From Marinobacter lipolyticus (GTDB lineage Bacteria > Pseudomonadota > Gammaproteobacteria > Pseudomonadales > Oleiphilaceae): a DNA stretch of 64,000 nt. The notes beneath the pieces were generated by a model. That model had not been told where the DNA came from, did no database searches, and worked only from the letters and a program-made list of their open reading frames with translations. Shown in pieces: positions 1 to 7,625 of this stretch. Both the position numbers and the translations under genes were made by a program. Numbering within the stretch: the first letter of the stretch is position 1; each line of letters opens with the position of its first letter. The stretch spans positions 1 to 64,000 of the forward strand of contig NZ_QTKT01000012.1 of NCBI RefSeq assembly GCF_018424605.1, in the 5' to 3' direction.

Positions 1-699
1 CGCCGGGAGCCGCCCAAGCCCCCCAGCCGGGCCGGCCAGGCTAACGCCCCCGCATCGCGCACCGCCCAGCCTGCGGTGGCAGAACCCCCGGCGCCGTCGT
101 CGCGGTCTTCGCGCCGTGGCCCTGCCAGGCGCTATGCCGTGGTAGGCATTGGCACCTCCACGGGTGGGCCGGTCGCACTGCAGCGGGTGTTGACGGCGCT
201 GCCCGCCAGTTTTCCCGCGCCCATCGTGCTGGTGCAGCACATGCCGGCCAGCTTCACTCCGGCCTTCGCAGAGCGCCTCAACAAATTGTGCCAGATCGAA
301 GTCCGTCAGGCGGAAGACGGCGACGTATTGCGGCCGGGGCTGGCGTTGCTTGCCCCCGGCGGCAAACAGATGATGATCGAGAATCGCAGCGGTCAGGCCC
401 GGGTGCGTATTCTGCCGGGGGACGACCGGCTGAACTACAAACCCTGCGTGGATGTGACCTTCGGTTCCCTGGCCCGCAGCTATCCCGGCAAGACCCTGGG
501 GGTGATTCTGACCGGCATGGGGGCGGACGGCAAAGAAGGTTGCCGGCTGATGAAGCAGAGCGGTTCGGTGATCTGGTCCCAGGATGAGAAATCCTCGGTG
601 ATCTACGGCATGCCCATGGCGGTCGCCAAGGCCGGGCTCTCGGACGAAGTGCTGGCGTTGAATGATATTGGTGCCCGGCTGGTGGAAGGGGTGAGCTGA
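1..699 (+). CDS. cheB: Chemotaxis protein-glutamate methylesterase CheB, 3' part (5' end outside window)
   Basis: The frame is open from base 1, so the gene starts upstream; the receiver domain lies outside and only a proline/alanine-rich linker plus the catalytic domain are visible. The domain has the CheB serine-hydrolase triad: Ser in the GTSTGG motif (bases 157-159), His in VQHMP (238-240) and Asp in TGMGADG (526-528). CheB removes methyl groups from receptor glutamates (and deamidates glutamines) in the cytoplasm to reset chemoreceptor signalling after phosphorylation by CheA. The stop codon overlaps the motC start (TGATG), indicating translational coupling in one operon. The following motC-motD-parC-parP-cheW order matches the Pseudomonas polar flagellar chemotaxis cluster. 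Family call is secure; the length cannot be given. Confidence 0.95.
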   Translation, partial: RREPPKPPSRAGQANAPASRTAQPAVAEPPAPSSRSSRRGPARRYAVVGIGTSTGGPVALQRVLTALPASFPAPIVLVQHMPASFTPAFAERLNKLCQIEVRQAEDGDVLRPGLALLAPGGKQMMIENRSGQARVRILPGDDRLNYKPCVDVTFGSLARSYPGKTLGVILTGMGADGKEGCRLMKQSGSVIWSQDEKSSVIYGMPMAVAKAGLSDEVLALNDIGARLVEGVS

Positions 700-1439
700 T
701 GGATATTCTCAGTCTGCTGGGGATTATTCTCGCCTTTGCCGCCATCCTTGGCGGCAACCTCCTTGAAGGCGGGGCAGTCGGTTCACTGTTTAACGGGCCG
801 GCGGCGCTGATTGTCATTGGCGGAACCCTGGCCGCCACTATCCTGCAAACCTCCTGGCCCTTGCTCAAGCGGGCGTTTGTGCAGGTTCGCTGGGTGTTCG
901 TTCCACCCTACGTGAGCCTCGAAGACGGCATCGGCAAGGTCATCGACTGGAGCGTCAAGGCCCGCAAGCAGGGCTTGCTGGGGCTTGAGGGGCTGGCGGA
1001 CAAGGAGCCTGAGCGTTTCGCCCGCAAAGGTCTGCAGTTGCTGGTGGATGGCGCGGAAACCGAAAGCATCCGCAGTATCCTGGAGGTGGATCTGGAATCC
1101 CGCGAGGACAGGGATCTGGAATCCGCGAAAGTGTTCGAGGCCATGGGCGGATACTCCCCGACCATCGGCATTATTGGCGCCGTAATGGGGCTGATTCAGG
1201 TGATGACCAATCTGGAAGATCCCCAGTCCCTTGGCAGCGGCATCGCTACTGCGTTTGTCGCCACCATCTACGGGGTGGCGCTGGCAAACCTGCTGTTTTT
1301 CCCGGTAGCCAACAAGATGCGGGGCATTGTTCGCCAGCGCACCCGTTACGAGGACATGATGATCGATGGCATCATCGCCATTGCCGACGGGGAAAACCCC
1401 AAATCCATAGAACTGCGGCTGCGGGGGTTTGTGCAGTGA
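699..1439 (+). CDS. motC: Flagellar motor stator protein MotC (MotA/PomA family)
   Basis: A 246-residue inner-membrane protein with hydrophobic segments near residues 3-21, 27-50, 146-167 and 178-200, the four-helix plan of MotA/PomA, and a large cytoplasmic loop between helices 2 and 3 that would contact FliG. It forms the ion channel of the flagellar stator with MotD, encoded just downstream. Pseudomonads carry both MotAB and MotCD stators; position after cheB and before a ParA-like gene is the MotCD arrangement, so I choose that name. The ATG overlaps the cheB stop by one base. Proton versus sodium coupling cannot be decided from the sequence alone. Confidence 0.92.
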   Translation: MDILSLLGIILAFAAILGGNLLEGGAVGSLFNGPAALIVIGGTLAATILQTSWPLLKRAFVQVRWVFVPPYVSLEDGIGKVIDWSVKARKQGLLGLEGLADKEPERFARKGLQLLVDGAETESIRSILEVDLESREDRDLESAKVFEAMGGYSPTIGIIGAVMGLIQVMTNLEDPQSLGSGIATAFVATIYGVALANLLFFPVANKMRGIVRQRTRYEDMMIDGIIAIADGENPKSIELRLRGFVQ

Positions 1440-1454
1440 GCCCCGGGTGGAACT

Positions 1455-2234
1455 ATGCGACGTCGTAGGCAGCCCCAGGAGGACCTTCACAACAAGGAGC
1501 GGTGGCTGATCTCCTACGCTGATTTCATCACCCTGCTGTTCGCGTTCTTTGTGGTGATGTATTCGGTCTCCTCGGTCAACGAGGGCAAGTACAAGGTGCT
1601 GTCGGAAACCCTGACCGGCGTTTTCAACGCCCCCCAGCGGTCCTTTCAGCCCATTGAAGTGGGCGACCAGTCGCAGCGCGGAACGGCCGCCGCGACCGAC
1701 GACGTCATATCCCCCGACATTGCCGAAACGGTCGACCCGGCACTCAGCGAGCAGGACCGGAGTGCCGAGCTGCGGACCATCGCCGATCAGCTGACGCTGG
1801 ACTTTGACGAGCTGATCAGCCAGGGGGTGGTGTCGCTGGAGAGCAACAAGCGCTGGCTGGAACTGAACCTACCGGACAGCCTGCTGTTCAGCAGCGGCTC
1901 TGCCGAACCGCACTACGACGGTTTCGAGGTGGTCAAGAAGATCGCTGGCGTGCTCCGTAACCGTGACAATGCGGTCAAGGTGGAAGGCTTTACCGACAAC
2001 CGGCCAATTCGCACCAGTGCCTATCCCTCCAACTGGGAGCTGTCGGCCGCCCGTGCCGCCGCGGTGGTGCGTATGCTGGCGATGGAAGGTGTCGAACCGG
2101 AGCGCCTGGCGGCGGTCGGTTACGGCCAGCACCAGCCGGTCGCCCGCAATGACACCGAAGAAGGTCGTCGCCGCAACCGGCGCGTGGTGTTACTGATCTC
2201 CCGGGACGCCAGCATCCGCGGAACCATGCGCTGA
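1455..2234 (+). CDS. motD: Flagellar motor stator protein MotD (MotB/OmpA family)
   Basis: A 259-residue protein with a short cytoplasmic N-terminus, one transmembrane helix (about residues 22-42) starting with SYADF, where Asp23 is the conserved ion-carrying aspartate, and a C-terminal OmpA-like peptidoglycan-binding domain (about residues 125-250, with the NRRV signature near the end). It pairs with MotC and anchors the stator to the cell wall. It starts 15 bases after the motC stop. The OmpA domain and helix make the family certain; the MotD rather than MotB name rests on context. Confidence 0.92.
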   Translation: MRRRRQPQEDLHNKERWLISYADFITLLFAFFVVMYSVSSVNEGKYKVLSETLTGVFNAPQRSFQPIEVGDQSQRGTAAATDDVISPDIAETVDPALSEQDRSAELRTIADQLTLDFDELISQGVVSLESNKRWLELNLPDSLLFSSGSAEPHYDGFEVVKKIAGVLRNRDNAVKVEGFTDNRPIRTSAYPSNWELSAARAAAVVRMLAMEGVEPERLAAVGYGQHQPVARNDTEEGRRRNRRVVLLISRDASIRGTMR

Positions 2235-2343
2235 ACTGGCTGAGTGGACAATCGCTGTGGTCGCTGCGTATTGGCGGATTGGCACGGTTTCTGTATTTAT
2301 CCCCCTACACCGAATGTCCCGGCAAAGACTTGCCGGGCGGTAT

Positions 2344-2370
2344 TCAAGTTGCTCCGGTCATGGCCGATAC
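2344..2370 (+). promoter_or_regulatory. Predicted FliA (sigma-28) promoter for parC-parP-cheW
   Basis: TCAAGTTG at 2344-2351, an 11-base spacer, then GCCGATAC at 2363-2370. This matches the sigma-28 pattern TAAAGTTT-N11-GCCGATAA, and the TCAAG form is the one I recall for Pseudomonas FliA promoters. It lies 66 bases before the parC start in the 201-base gap after motD, so it would add a late-flagellar entry point for the parC-parP-cheW-DUF2802 genes. Confidence 0.85.
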
Positions 2371-2435
2371 ACTGGGATAGGGTCGGTGGCCTTGGGTTTC
2401 AGCAAGAGCAGGAACGATAGAGTGGAGAGCATAAC

Positions 2436-3233
2436 GTGCGAATCTGGGCAGTAGCCAATCAGAAAGGCGGTGTCGGAAAAACCACTTCGGTGGTGGCGCT
2501 GGCCGGGTTGCTGGCGGAGCGGGGCAAGCGGGTGCTGGTGGTGGACCTGGATCCCCATGGGTCGCTGACCAGCTGGTTCGGATACGATCCGGACACTATT
2601 GCCCACAGTGTGTTTGATCTGTTTCAGCATCAAGGCAAGGTTCCTGAAGGTCTTGCCGCGCAGCTGGTAACCGAGACCAGCTGTGACGGCGTGTCGTTGC
2701 TGCCGGCCAGTACCGCGCTGGCGACGCTGGAGCGGCGGATGATCGGCGTCGAGGGTATGGGGCTGATCGTGTCCCGTGCGCTGGCCCAGCTCTGGGACGA
2801 TTTCGATTATGTGATTCTCGATAACACCCCTTCGCTGGGCGTACTGATGGTGAACGCGCTGGCAGCTGCCCAGCACCTGGTCATCCCGGTACAGACGGAA
2901 TTCCTTGCGATCAAGGGCCTTGAGCGCATGCTGCATACCCTGCAAATGGTTATGCGGTCGCAGAAGAACGAGCTGGCGTTCACCATCGTGCCGACGCTGT
3001 TCGATCGCCGCACCCAGGCCTCTACCAAGAGCCTGAATCTGCTGCGCAAAACGTATCCGGACACGTTATGGCGTTTCGCCATTCCGGTGGACACCAAGTT
3101 CCGCGATGCCAGCCAGGCAGGGTTGGTGCCCTCAGCAGTGGACAGCAGCACCCATGGTGTTCGCGCCTACAGCCGTCTGCTGGATGATCTGCTGGCCAAC
3201 ACTGGCGCCGGGCGGGAACAGAAATATGGCTGA
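2436..3233 (+). CDS. parC: ParC, ParA/MinD-family ATPase for polar chemotaxis array placement
   Basis: A 265-residue ParA-like protein starting at a GTG codon. It has the deviant Walker A motif KGGVGKTT (residues 10-17) and the VVDLDPHGS switch segment that follows in ParA proteins. In Vibrio and Pseudomonas the ParA homologue encoded between motD and cheW (ParC/PpfA-like) recruits and partitions chemosensory arrays to the flagellated pole through ParP. The next gene is a CheW-domain protein of ParP type whose start overlaps this stop by 8 bases. It is not the chromosomal ParA: no parB follows. GTG is chosen because the MRIWAVANQKGG start is where the family begins. Confidence 0.88.
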   Translation: MRIWAVANQKGGVGKTTSVVALAGLLAERGKRVLVVDLDPHGSLTSWFGYDPDTIAHSVFDLFQHQGKVPEGLAAQLVTETSCDGVSLLPASTALATLERRMIGVEGMGLIVSRALAQLWDDFDYVILDNTPSLGVLMVNALAAAQHLVIPVQTEFLAIKGLERMLHTLQMVMRSQKNELAFTIVPTLFDRRTQASTKSLNLLRKTYPDTLWRFAIPVDTKFRDASQAGLVPSAVDSSTHGVRAYSRLLDDLLANTGAGREQKYG

Positions 3234-4026
3234 CGAGAATTTGACAAGGTTGGCGGATCCGGCCTCGGCGATCGCCAGCTACCTTGACGAACTGTTGCAC
3301 ACGGCGACCGACACCGCACGTCAGGAAGAGGCGGCGCCGGTCGTCGCCCGACCGGCCCCCGCGCCGGTGGCGGAAACCCGGGTGAGCCCTCTGGCGGAGG
3401 CGCAACCCGCTTCTGTTGCAGAACCTGAACCGGAACCAGTTCCGGCAGCGGAGCCGGCGATCCGTCAGTCAGAAAGGCTGCCGGAACGCGCTCTCGAGGT
3501 GGTGCCAGAAGCCGGGCAGCAAGCCACGCCGGAAGCCGACCCCGAGCGGAGCTCGTCCCGCCCTGACTGGTCAGAGCAGCCGTTCGAGTGTCTGATCTTT
3601 ACCGTGGCCGGCCTGCAACTGGCGGTGCCACTGATTCTCCTCGGTGCCATCCATCGCATTGAAGAGGGCATCAAACCGATTCCTGGCAGCCCGCGATGGT
3701 ATATGGGGATTCGCGCAGATCGGGATCACAACCTGCGGGTTGTCGACAGTGCCGAATGGATTATGGCCGGCCGGGTGCCTGCCAACGCGAGGGACAACTA
3801 CCGCTTTGTGATCCGGTTGGATAACAGTGAGTGGGGCCTGGCCTGTGACGATGTGGCCCAGTCGTTCACCCTGAACCCGGAAGACGTGCGCTGGCGCACT
3901 GCGCGCAGCAAGCGGCCGTGGCTGGCCGGCACGGTGGTCAAGCAGATGTGTGCGTTGATTGATGTGCGCGCCATGGCGGATCTGTTGGTGCGAGCAGAGC
4001 GGGAGCATCACCTGGATCTGGGCTGA
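3226..4026 (+). CDS. parP: ParP-like coupling protein with C-terminal CheW domain
   Basis: A 266-residue protein. Residues 1-25 form a short conserved-looking helix, residues 30-115 are a low-complexity linker rich in proline, alanine and glutamate, and residues 118-264 form a CheW-like domain beginning ECLIFTVAGLQLAVP. In Vibrio, ParP joins chemosensory arrays to the polar ATPase ParC by binding CheA and receptor tips; the context (parC upstream, cheW downstream) fits. The ATG at 3226 overlaps the parC stop by 8 bases; an in-frame extension further upstream inside parC is discounted because it would read through parC codons without a ribosome site. The linker is typical and variable in length. 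Confidence 0.85.
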   Translation: MADENLTRLADPASAIASYLDELLHTATDTARQEEAAPVVARPAPAPVAETRVSPLAEAQPASVAEPEPEPVPAAEPAIRQSERLPERALEVVPEAGQQATPEADPERSSSRPDWSEQPFECLIFTVAGLQLAVPLILLGAIHRIEEGIKPIPGSPRWYMGIRADRDHNLRVVDSAEWIMAGRVPANARDNYRFVIRLDNSEWGLACDDVAQSFTLNPEDVRWRTARSKRPWLAGTVVKQMCALIDVRAMADLLVRAEREHHLDLG

Positions 4027-4043
4027 TGCCGGGTTACTGAATG

Positions 4044-4068
4044 AAACCGTGCAGTGCTGGCACGGTTT
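4044..4068 (+). other. Perfect 9-bp hairpin between parP and cheW
   Basis: AAACCGTGC at 4044-4052 and GCACGGTTT at 4060-4068 form a perfect 9-bp stem with a 7-base loop, 18 bases after the parP stop. No run of T directly follows (GTGCCC then TTAAAT), so it is not a classical terminator. It may attenuate transcription or protect the upstream mRNA 3' end. Confidence 0.5.
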
Positions 4069-4155
4069 GTGCCCTTAAATATAGTATTGGGCACTGATGA
4101 TGATTTTTTGACGATCAGGTTGCCCGCCGGGCAGCCCAAGAGGAGAGACAACGCT

Positions 4156-4644
4156 ATGGCATCCCCGAGCGGACAACAACATCAGGCCCAGGACGATCAG
4201 GTACTCCAGTACGTGACCTTCCGCCTGGATGATGAGACCTATGGTCTGAACGTCATGCAGATTCAGGAAGTGCTGAGGTACACCGAGATTGCGCCGGTTC
4301 CGGGTGCACCGGATTACGTGCTTGGCATCATCAATCTGCGGGGCAATGTGGTGACGGTGATCGACACTCGCCGCCGGTTCGGTCTTTCCGACTCGGAAGT
4401 GATGGACGCCACCCGCATTGTGGTGATGGAGTCGGCCAACCAGGTCATGGGCATTCTGGTGGATTCCGTGGCCGAAGTGGTTTATCTGAAAGCCAGTGAA
4501 ATTGAAACCGCACCGAACGTGGGTAACGAGGAAAGCGCCAAGTTTATCCAGGGCGTGTGCAATAAGGATGGCGAACTGATCATTCTGGTCGAGTTCGACA
4601 AAATGTTGTCAGACCACGAGTGGGCTGAAATCGCGGCACTGTAA
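4156..4644 (+). CDS. cheW: Chemotaxis coupling protein CheW
   Basis: A 162-residue single-domain CheW. After a short polar N-terminus it reads YVTFRLDDETYGLNVMQIQEV (split here for length: the segment begins at about residue 19), with the family's PGAPDYVLGIINLRG segment near residues 50-65. It links chemoreceptors to the kinase CheA in the cytoplasmic array. The ATG at 4156 is preceded by AGGAGAG at a good distance, which decides against longer in-frame starts. The 129-base gap before it holds a hairpin, so it may be expressed more strongly or separately from parP. Confidence 0.95.
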   Translation: MASPSGQQHQAQDDQVLQYVTFRLDDETYGLNVMQIQEVLRYTEIAPVPGAPDYVLGIINLRGNVVTVIDTRRRFGLSDSEVMDATRIVVMESANQVMGILVDSVAEVVYLKASEIETAPNVGNEESAKFIQGVCNKDGELIILVEFDKMLSDHEWAEIAAL

Positions 4645-4717
4645 TAACGGACCCAGGTCCGGTACAGGTCGGCACGATGGACGCCCCGGTGGTTAAACCA
4701 AGCTGAGGACGTTCATC

Positions 4718-5110
4718 ATGTTTGCAGAATACGCTTCCCTGATCCCCTGGGTCCTGACGGTGACCGCCCTCGGGCTGATGGCCGTGCAGGCAGCCCTGTC
4801 GCAGCGCGAGATCCGACGCCTGCGTCACCAGCTCAAAGAGCGCTGTGACAGCCTGGGCCGTGAACTCCATGCCACCACCAGCGGCAGTATGGGGGTGGGG
4901 CAGCGCCTGGTCACCTGCGAGCGGCAGCTGCATGAGCTGCGCGCGACGCTGGACGAAATGCGCCAGAACGACCCCCTGAGAATTTCCTACGATGAAGCCT
5001 CGCGCCTGGTGGATCTGGGCGCCGATATTGATGACCTGATGAATACCTGCGGTATTTCCCGCCCTGAAGCCGAGCTGGTCTCGGCTCTGCGCCGGCGTCA
5101 GGCCGCCTGA
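4718..5110 (+). CDS. DUF2802 membrane-anchored protein of the chemotaxis cluster
   Basis: A 130-residue protein with one N-terminal transmembrane helix (about residues 7-25), a coiled-coil region (about 26-85) and a C-terminal DUF2802 module with YDEASRLVDLGADIDDL followed by a helix-turn-helix-like CGISRPEAELVSALRR stretch. Genes of this type follow cheW in Pseudomonas and relatives; the function is not established. It begins 73 bases after cheW, preceded by GAGGA, and is probably the last gene of the FliA-driven unit. A hairpin directly follows its stop. Confidence 0.75.
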   Translation: MFAEYASLIPWVLTVTALGLMAVQAALSQREIRRLRHQLKERCDSLGRELHATTSGSMGVGQRLVTCERQLHELRATLDEMRQNDPLRISYDEASRLVDLGADIDDLMNTCGISRPEAELVSALRRRQAA

Positions 5111-5117
5111 GGGCAGT

Positions 5118-5140
5118 CCGGGCGGGCGCTGCCTGCCCGG
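5118..5140. terminator. Hairpin between convergent DUF2802 and FlhB-like genes
   Basis: CCGGGCGGGC at 5118-5127 pairs with GCCTGCCCGG at 5131-5140 (10 bp including one G-U) around a 3-base loop. It sits in the 31-base gap between two convergent stop codons. There is no T-run on either side, so termination strength is uncertain. Confidence 0.5.
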
Positions 5141-5141
5141 C

Positions 5142-5447
5142 TTAACGCTCTGGCGGCGCCTTGCCCGCGTCCTCCGGTGTCTTGCCCTGCAGGTTGAAGG
5201 CGAACGCCAGAATTTCCGCGATCACCTGATAGAGGGTTTCAGGAATTTCCTCGTTCAGATCCAGCCGGGCCAGGATGCTCGCCAGTTCCGGGTTCTCGTA
5301 AAGCGGGACCTTGTGCTCCCGGGCGATCCGGATGATTTCCTCCGCAAGCTCATGGGTTCCCGTCGCGGCAATGGTGGGCGCGGATTTACCGTCGTATTTC
5401 AACGCCACTGCGGCGTTGGCGGTCGCTGAATGAGTGTGATTCTTCAT
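5142..5447 (-). CDS. FlhB C-terminal-domain homologue (EscU/YscU/HrcU-type)
   Basis: A 101-residue soluble protein resembling only the post-cleavage cytoplasmic domain of the flagellar export switch FlhB: it opens with MKNHTH then AAVALKYDGK, matching the sequence that begins at the NPTH autocleavage site of FlhB, and continues with the ELAEEIIRIAREHKVPLYENPELA block of the family. No membrane part is present. Such solo paralogues lie next to fliK in Pseudomonas and others, where they are thought to influence hook-length control and substrate switching; that role is inferred. Its ATG overlaps the fliK stop by four bases (ATGA), so it is translationally coupled to fliK; a longer in-frame start inside fliK is less likely. 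Confidence 0.8.
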   Translation of the reverse strand: MKNHTHSATANAAVALKYDGKSAPTIAATGTHELAEEIIRIAREHKVPLYENPELASILARLDLNEEIPETLYQVIAEILAFAFNLQGKTPEDAGKAPPER

Positions 5448-6826
5448 GCCCGGGTATCCACCAGTCGATGCTCCAGCCGCGTCGTTGCTCCTTTCGGATT
5501 GCCCCTGCGACATTCCAGATCGGTCACTTCCAGGCCCAGATCAGAAAGACTTTGTCGCAATGTGGGCAGGCTCTGCTGAACCTGCGCCAGGGTGTGCTGT
5601 TTCTCCGCCCAGACACGGGCAGACACCTGCTGTTGCCGCAGCGCGACGTCAAAATGCACCGGGCCGGCGTCATCCAGATCCATGGCCAGGGTCAGCCGCC
5701 ACTCGGTAGCACCGGCGGCCCTTTTTCCGCCGTTTTCCCCATCCTCGCCATCGTGTTCGATTCTCAGTTGGGCCAGGCGCGGTTCATTCTGGGGCGTGAC
5801 CCAGGGCAGCTCCAGCAGCAGCGTGGCGACCGGCGCGGGAGCCTCGGCGGTGGTACGGGTCGACAGCACCTGGCTGTGCAACTGATTCACCGTGATGCGG
5901 TTCAGCATACCGGCCAGCAGTCGCAGCATCTGGCCCACGGTGGTCGGTTCTGCGCTGGTTTGCGGTGGCGGTGGTGCCAGCGCATTGGGGAATTGCAGGG
6001 GTGACTGGATCAGTTCCGGGGTGGCCAAGGGTGTCAGCCGGTTGAACTGTTCCGGGCCGCTACCCTGGTGTTCCAGCAGCGCGGTGACCAGTCGTGCCAG
6101 CGAGAGTTTCAGGTCCGGCAGCGCCGGGTCGCGGCTCTGGGTCAGTCGCGCCTCGGCGAACAGCCCGCTTTCGGCAATCCACTGGCGAACTTGCTGACTG
6201 GCAGTGGAGCCACCGTCGGGGCCAGCGAGCTGACTGCTGACGGGTAGCCGACCGATGAGTTGTTCGATGGCCTGGCGCACCGGCGCCGGCAAAGGCTGGA
6301 GCTGAACCGATGAGGGCAGGGCGGTACCGCTGTTATCGGGCCGCACCCCCTGGGTCAGACTGGCAAGGATGCGTCCCAGCCCGGCATCGAGGCTTTGCTG
6401 CCAGGGTAACCGCTGGGCCAGTGCGCGCGCGATGCCCGCTTCCTGGGCGGGAGCCAGCTTACCGAGCAACTGCAATTCATTGCCCGCGCGCATGACCTTG
6501 ACCCAATCTCCGGTTTCCAGCGCGGTATCGCCGATGGCGGCCTGAATGGGCAGGGTCCGCCCGCGCACTTCCAGCAGTAACTGCGCGCCGGCGTCCGACT
6601 GACGGTTCAGTACCTCGGCAACCCGCGCCAGTACCGTCTGCCGGTTGCTCAACTGAAGCTGGTCCAGCTGCTGGCGTGCGGAGAGCCTGGCGGCGGCATC
6701 ATTGGTTGACGTCGCCTGGGACGGCTGGCTGCCGGTTGCCGCGGGCTGTCGGGGCTGGTCGCCGGTGGATGGCGGTGTCAGGTTACCGTTTGGTAATTTC
6801 ATCAGCGTTGATTTGATTCCGGACAA
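5444..6826 (-). CDS. fliK: Flagellar hook-length control protein FliK
   Basis: A 460-residue protein, rich in Q, L, P and A. The N-terminal and middle parts are variable; the C-terminal third (about residues 335-450) resembles the Flg_hook domain, with WRLTLAMDLDDAGPVHFDVALR and the AEKQHTLAQVQQSLPTLRQSL segment seen in FliK proteins. FliK is exported and measures hook length, then triggers FlhB to switch to filament export. The neighbouring FlhB-domain gene supports the call. Either the ATG at 6826 or the one eight codons later (MKLPNG) could be used. It stands apart from other flagellar genes seen here, divergent from ccmA. Confidence 0.82.
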   Translation of the reverse strand: MSGIKSTLMKLPNGNLTPPSTGDQPRQPAATGSQPSQATSTNDAAARLSARQQLDQLQLSNRQTVLARVAEVLNRQSDAGAQLLLEVRGRTLPIQAAIGDTALETGDWVKVMRAGNELQLLGKLAPAQEAGIARALAQRLPWQQSLDAGLGRILASLTQGVRPDNSGTALPSSVQLQPLPAPVRQAIEQLIGRLPVSSQLAGPDGGSTASQQVRQWIAESGLFAEARLTQSRDPALPDLKLSLARLVTALLEHQGSGPEQFNRLTPLATPELIQSPLQFPNALAPPPPQTSAEPTTVGQMLRLLAGMLNRITVNQLHSQVLSTRTTAEAPAPVATLLLELPWVTPQNEPRLAQLRIEHDGEDGENGGKRAAGATEWRLTLAMDLDDAGPVHFDVALRQQQVSARVWAEKQHTLAQVQQSLPTLRQSLSDLGLEVTDLECRRGNPKGATTRLEHRLVDTRA

Positions 6827-6992
6827 GAGTATTCAGGGCACGGTTTCGTTATAATACGCCGCGCTGGTTTCCATTGCCTGTGTGAAATGTCTGTCCCTCT
6901 CAATGCATATCAATGCATGTGCCGGGTGGGGCAGGCTTGAATGTTTGCAATGCCGGACATTATCCCGGCGTTGTGCAAGATCTGAGGCCCTG

Positions 6993-7625
6993 ATGTCTGA
7001 GCCGTTATTACAGGCGGTCAATCTGCAGTGTGAACGCGACGACCGGATGCTGTTCCGGGATCTCTCTTTTTCCATACTGCCCGGTACGTTGACCCGTGTC
7101 GAGGGCCCCAATGGGTCCGGCAAGACGACCCTGTTGCGGATTCTGGCCGGGTTGAACGATGCCTGGAGCGGGCAACTGCTCTGGCTGGGCAAACCCCGCG
7201 CCCGCCGGCGTGAAGAGTTCCTCCATAACATGCTGTACCTGGGCCATCGCCCGGGTATCAAACCCCTGTTGACACCCGTGGAGAATCTCCGTGCGCTGAT
7301 GGCCGGGCGAAAGGCTATGAGCGATGGGGTTTTGCTGAAGGCACTGGCAGGAACCGGGCTGGCCGGTTTCGAGGATGTGCCCTGCCGTCGCCTGTCAGCC
7401 GGCCAGCAACGCCGCGTAGCACTGGCACGGTTGCTGATTGCAGACGAACCGTTGTGGATTCTCGATGAGGTGTTCACCGCGATCGACATCGACGGGGTGA
7501 CGGCGCTGGAGCACCTGCTGGTGCAGCGGGCCCGTGATGGTGGCGCTGTCGTGGTCACCACCCACCATGACCTGCAGCTGCCATCCATGCAGCGCATCTG
7601 TCTGGGAGGTGCTGATGGCCTTTGA
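6993..7625 (+). CDS. ccmA: Cytochrome c biogenesis ATP-binding export protein CcmA
   Basis: A 210-residue ABC ATPase. Walker A is GPNGSGKT (residues 38-45), the signature is LSAGQ (134-138), Walker B is LWILDE (154-159) and the H-loop is TTHHD near the end. With CcmB and CcmC it releases the heme-loaded chaperone CcmE during c-type cytochrome maturation. The residue after Walker B is Val160 where most CcmA proteins have Pro (LDEPFTAID). The ATG at 6993 begins the conserved part; an in-frame ATG 37 codons upstream would add an unrelated arginine/cysteine-rich extension. First gene of a nine-gene ccm operon. Confidence 0.96.
   Translation: MSEPLLQAVNLQCERDDRMLFRDLSFSILPGTLTRVEGPNGSGKTTLLRILAGLNDAWSGQLLWLGKPRARRREEFLHNMLYLGHRPGIKPLLTPVENLRALMAGRKAMSDGVLLKALAGTGLAGFEDVPCRRLSAGQQRRVALARLLIADEPLWILDEVFTAIDIDGVTALEHLLVQRARDGGAVVVTTHHDLQLPSMQRICLGGADGL

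Noticed and set aside
2257..2454. Small frame of 65 codons between motD and parC
   Set aside because: It covers the FliA promoter and runs into parC in another frame; start lacks a ribosome site.
6842..6863. TATAAT at 6850-6855 as a ccmA or fliK promoter
   Set aside because: No -35 at a suitable distance on either strand; may be the minus-strand -10 of fliK but evidence is too thin.
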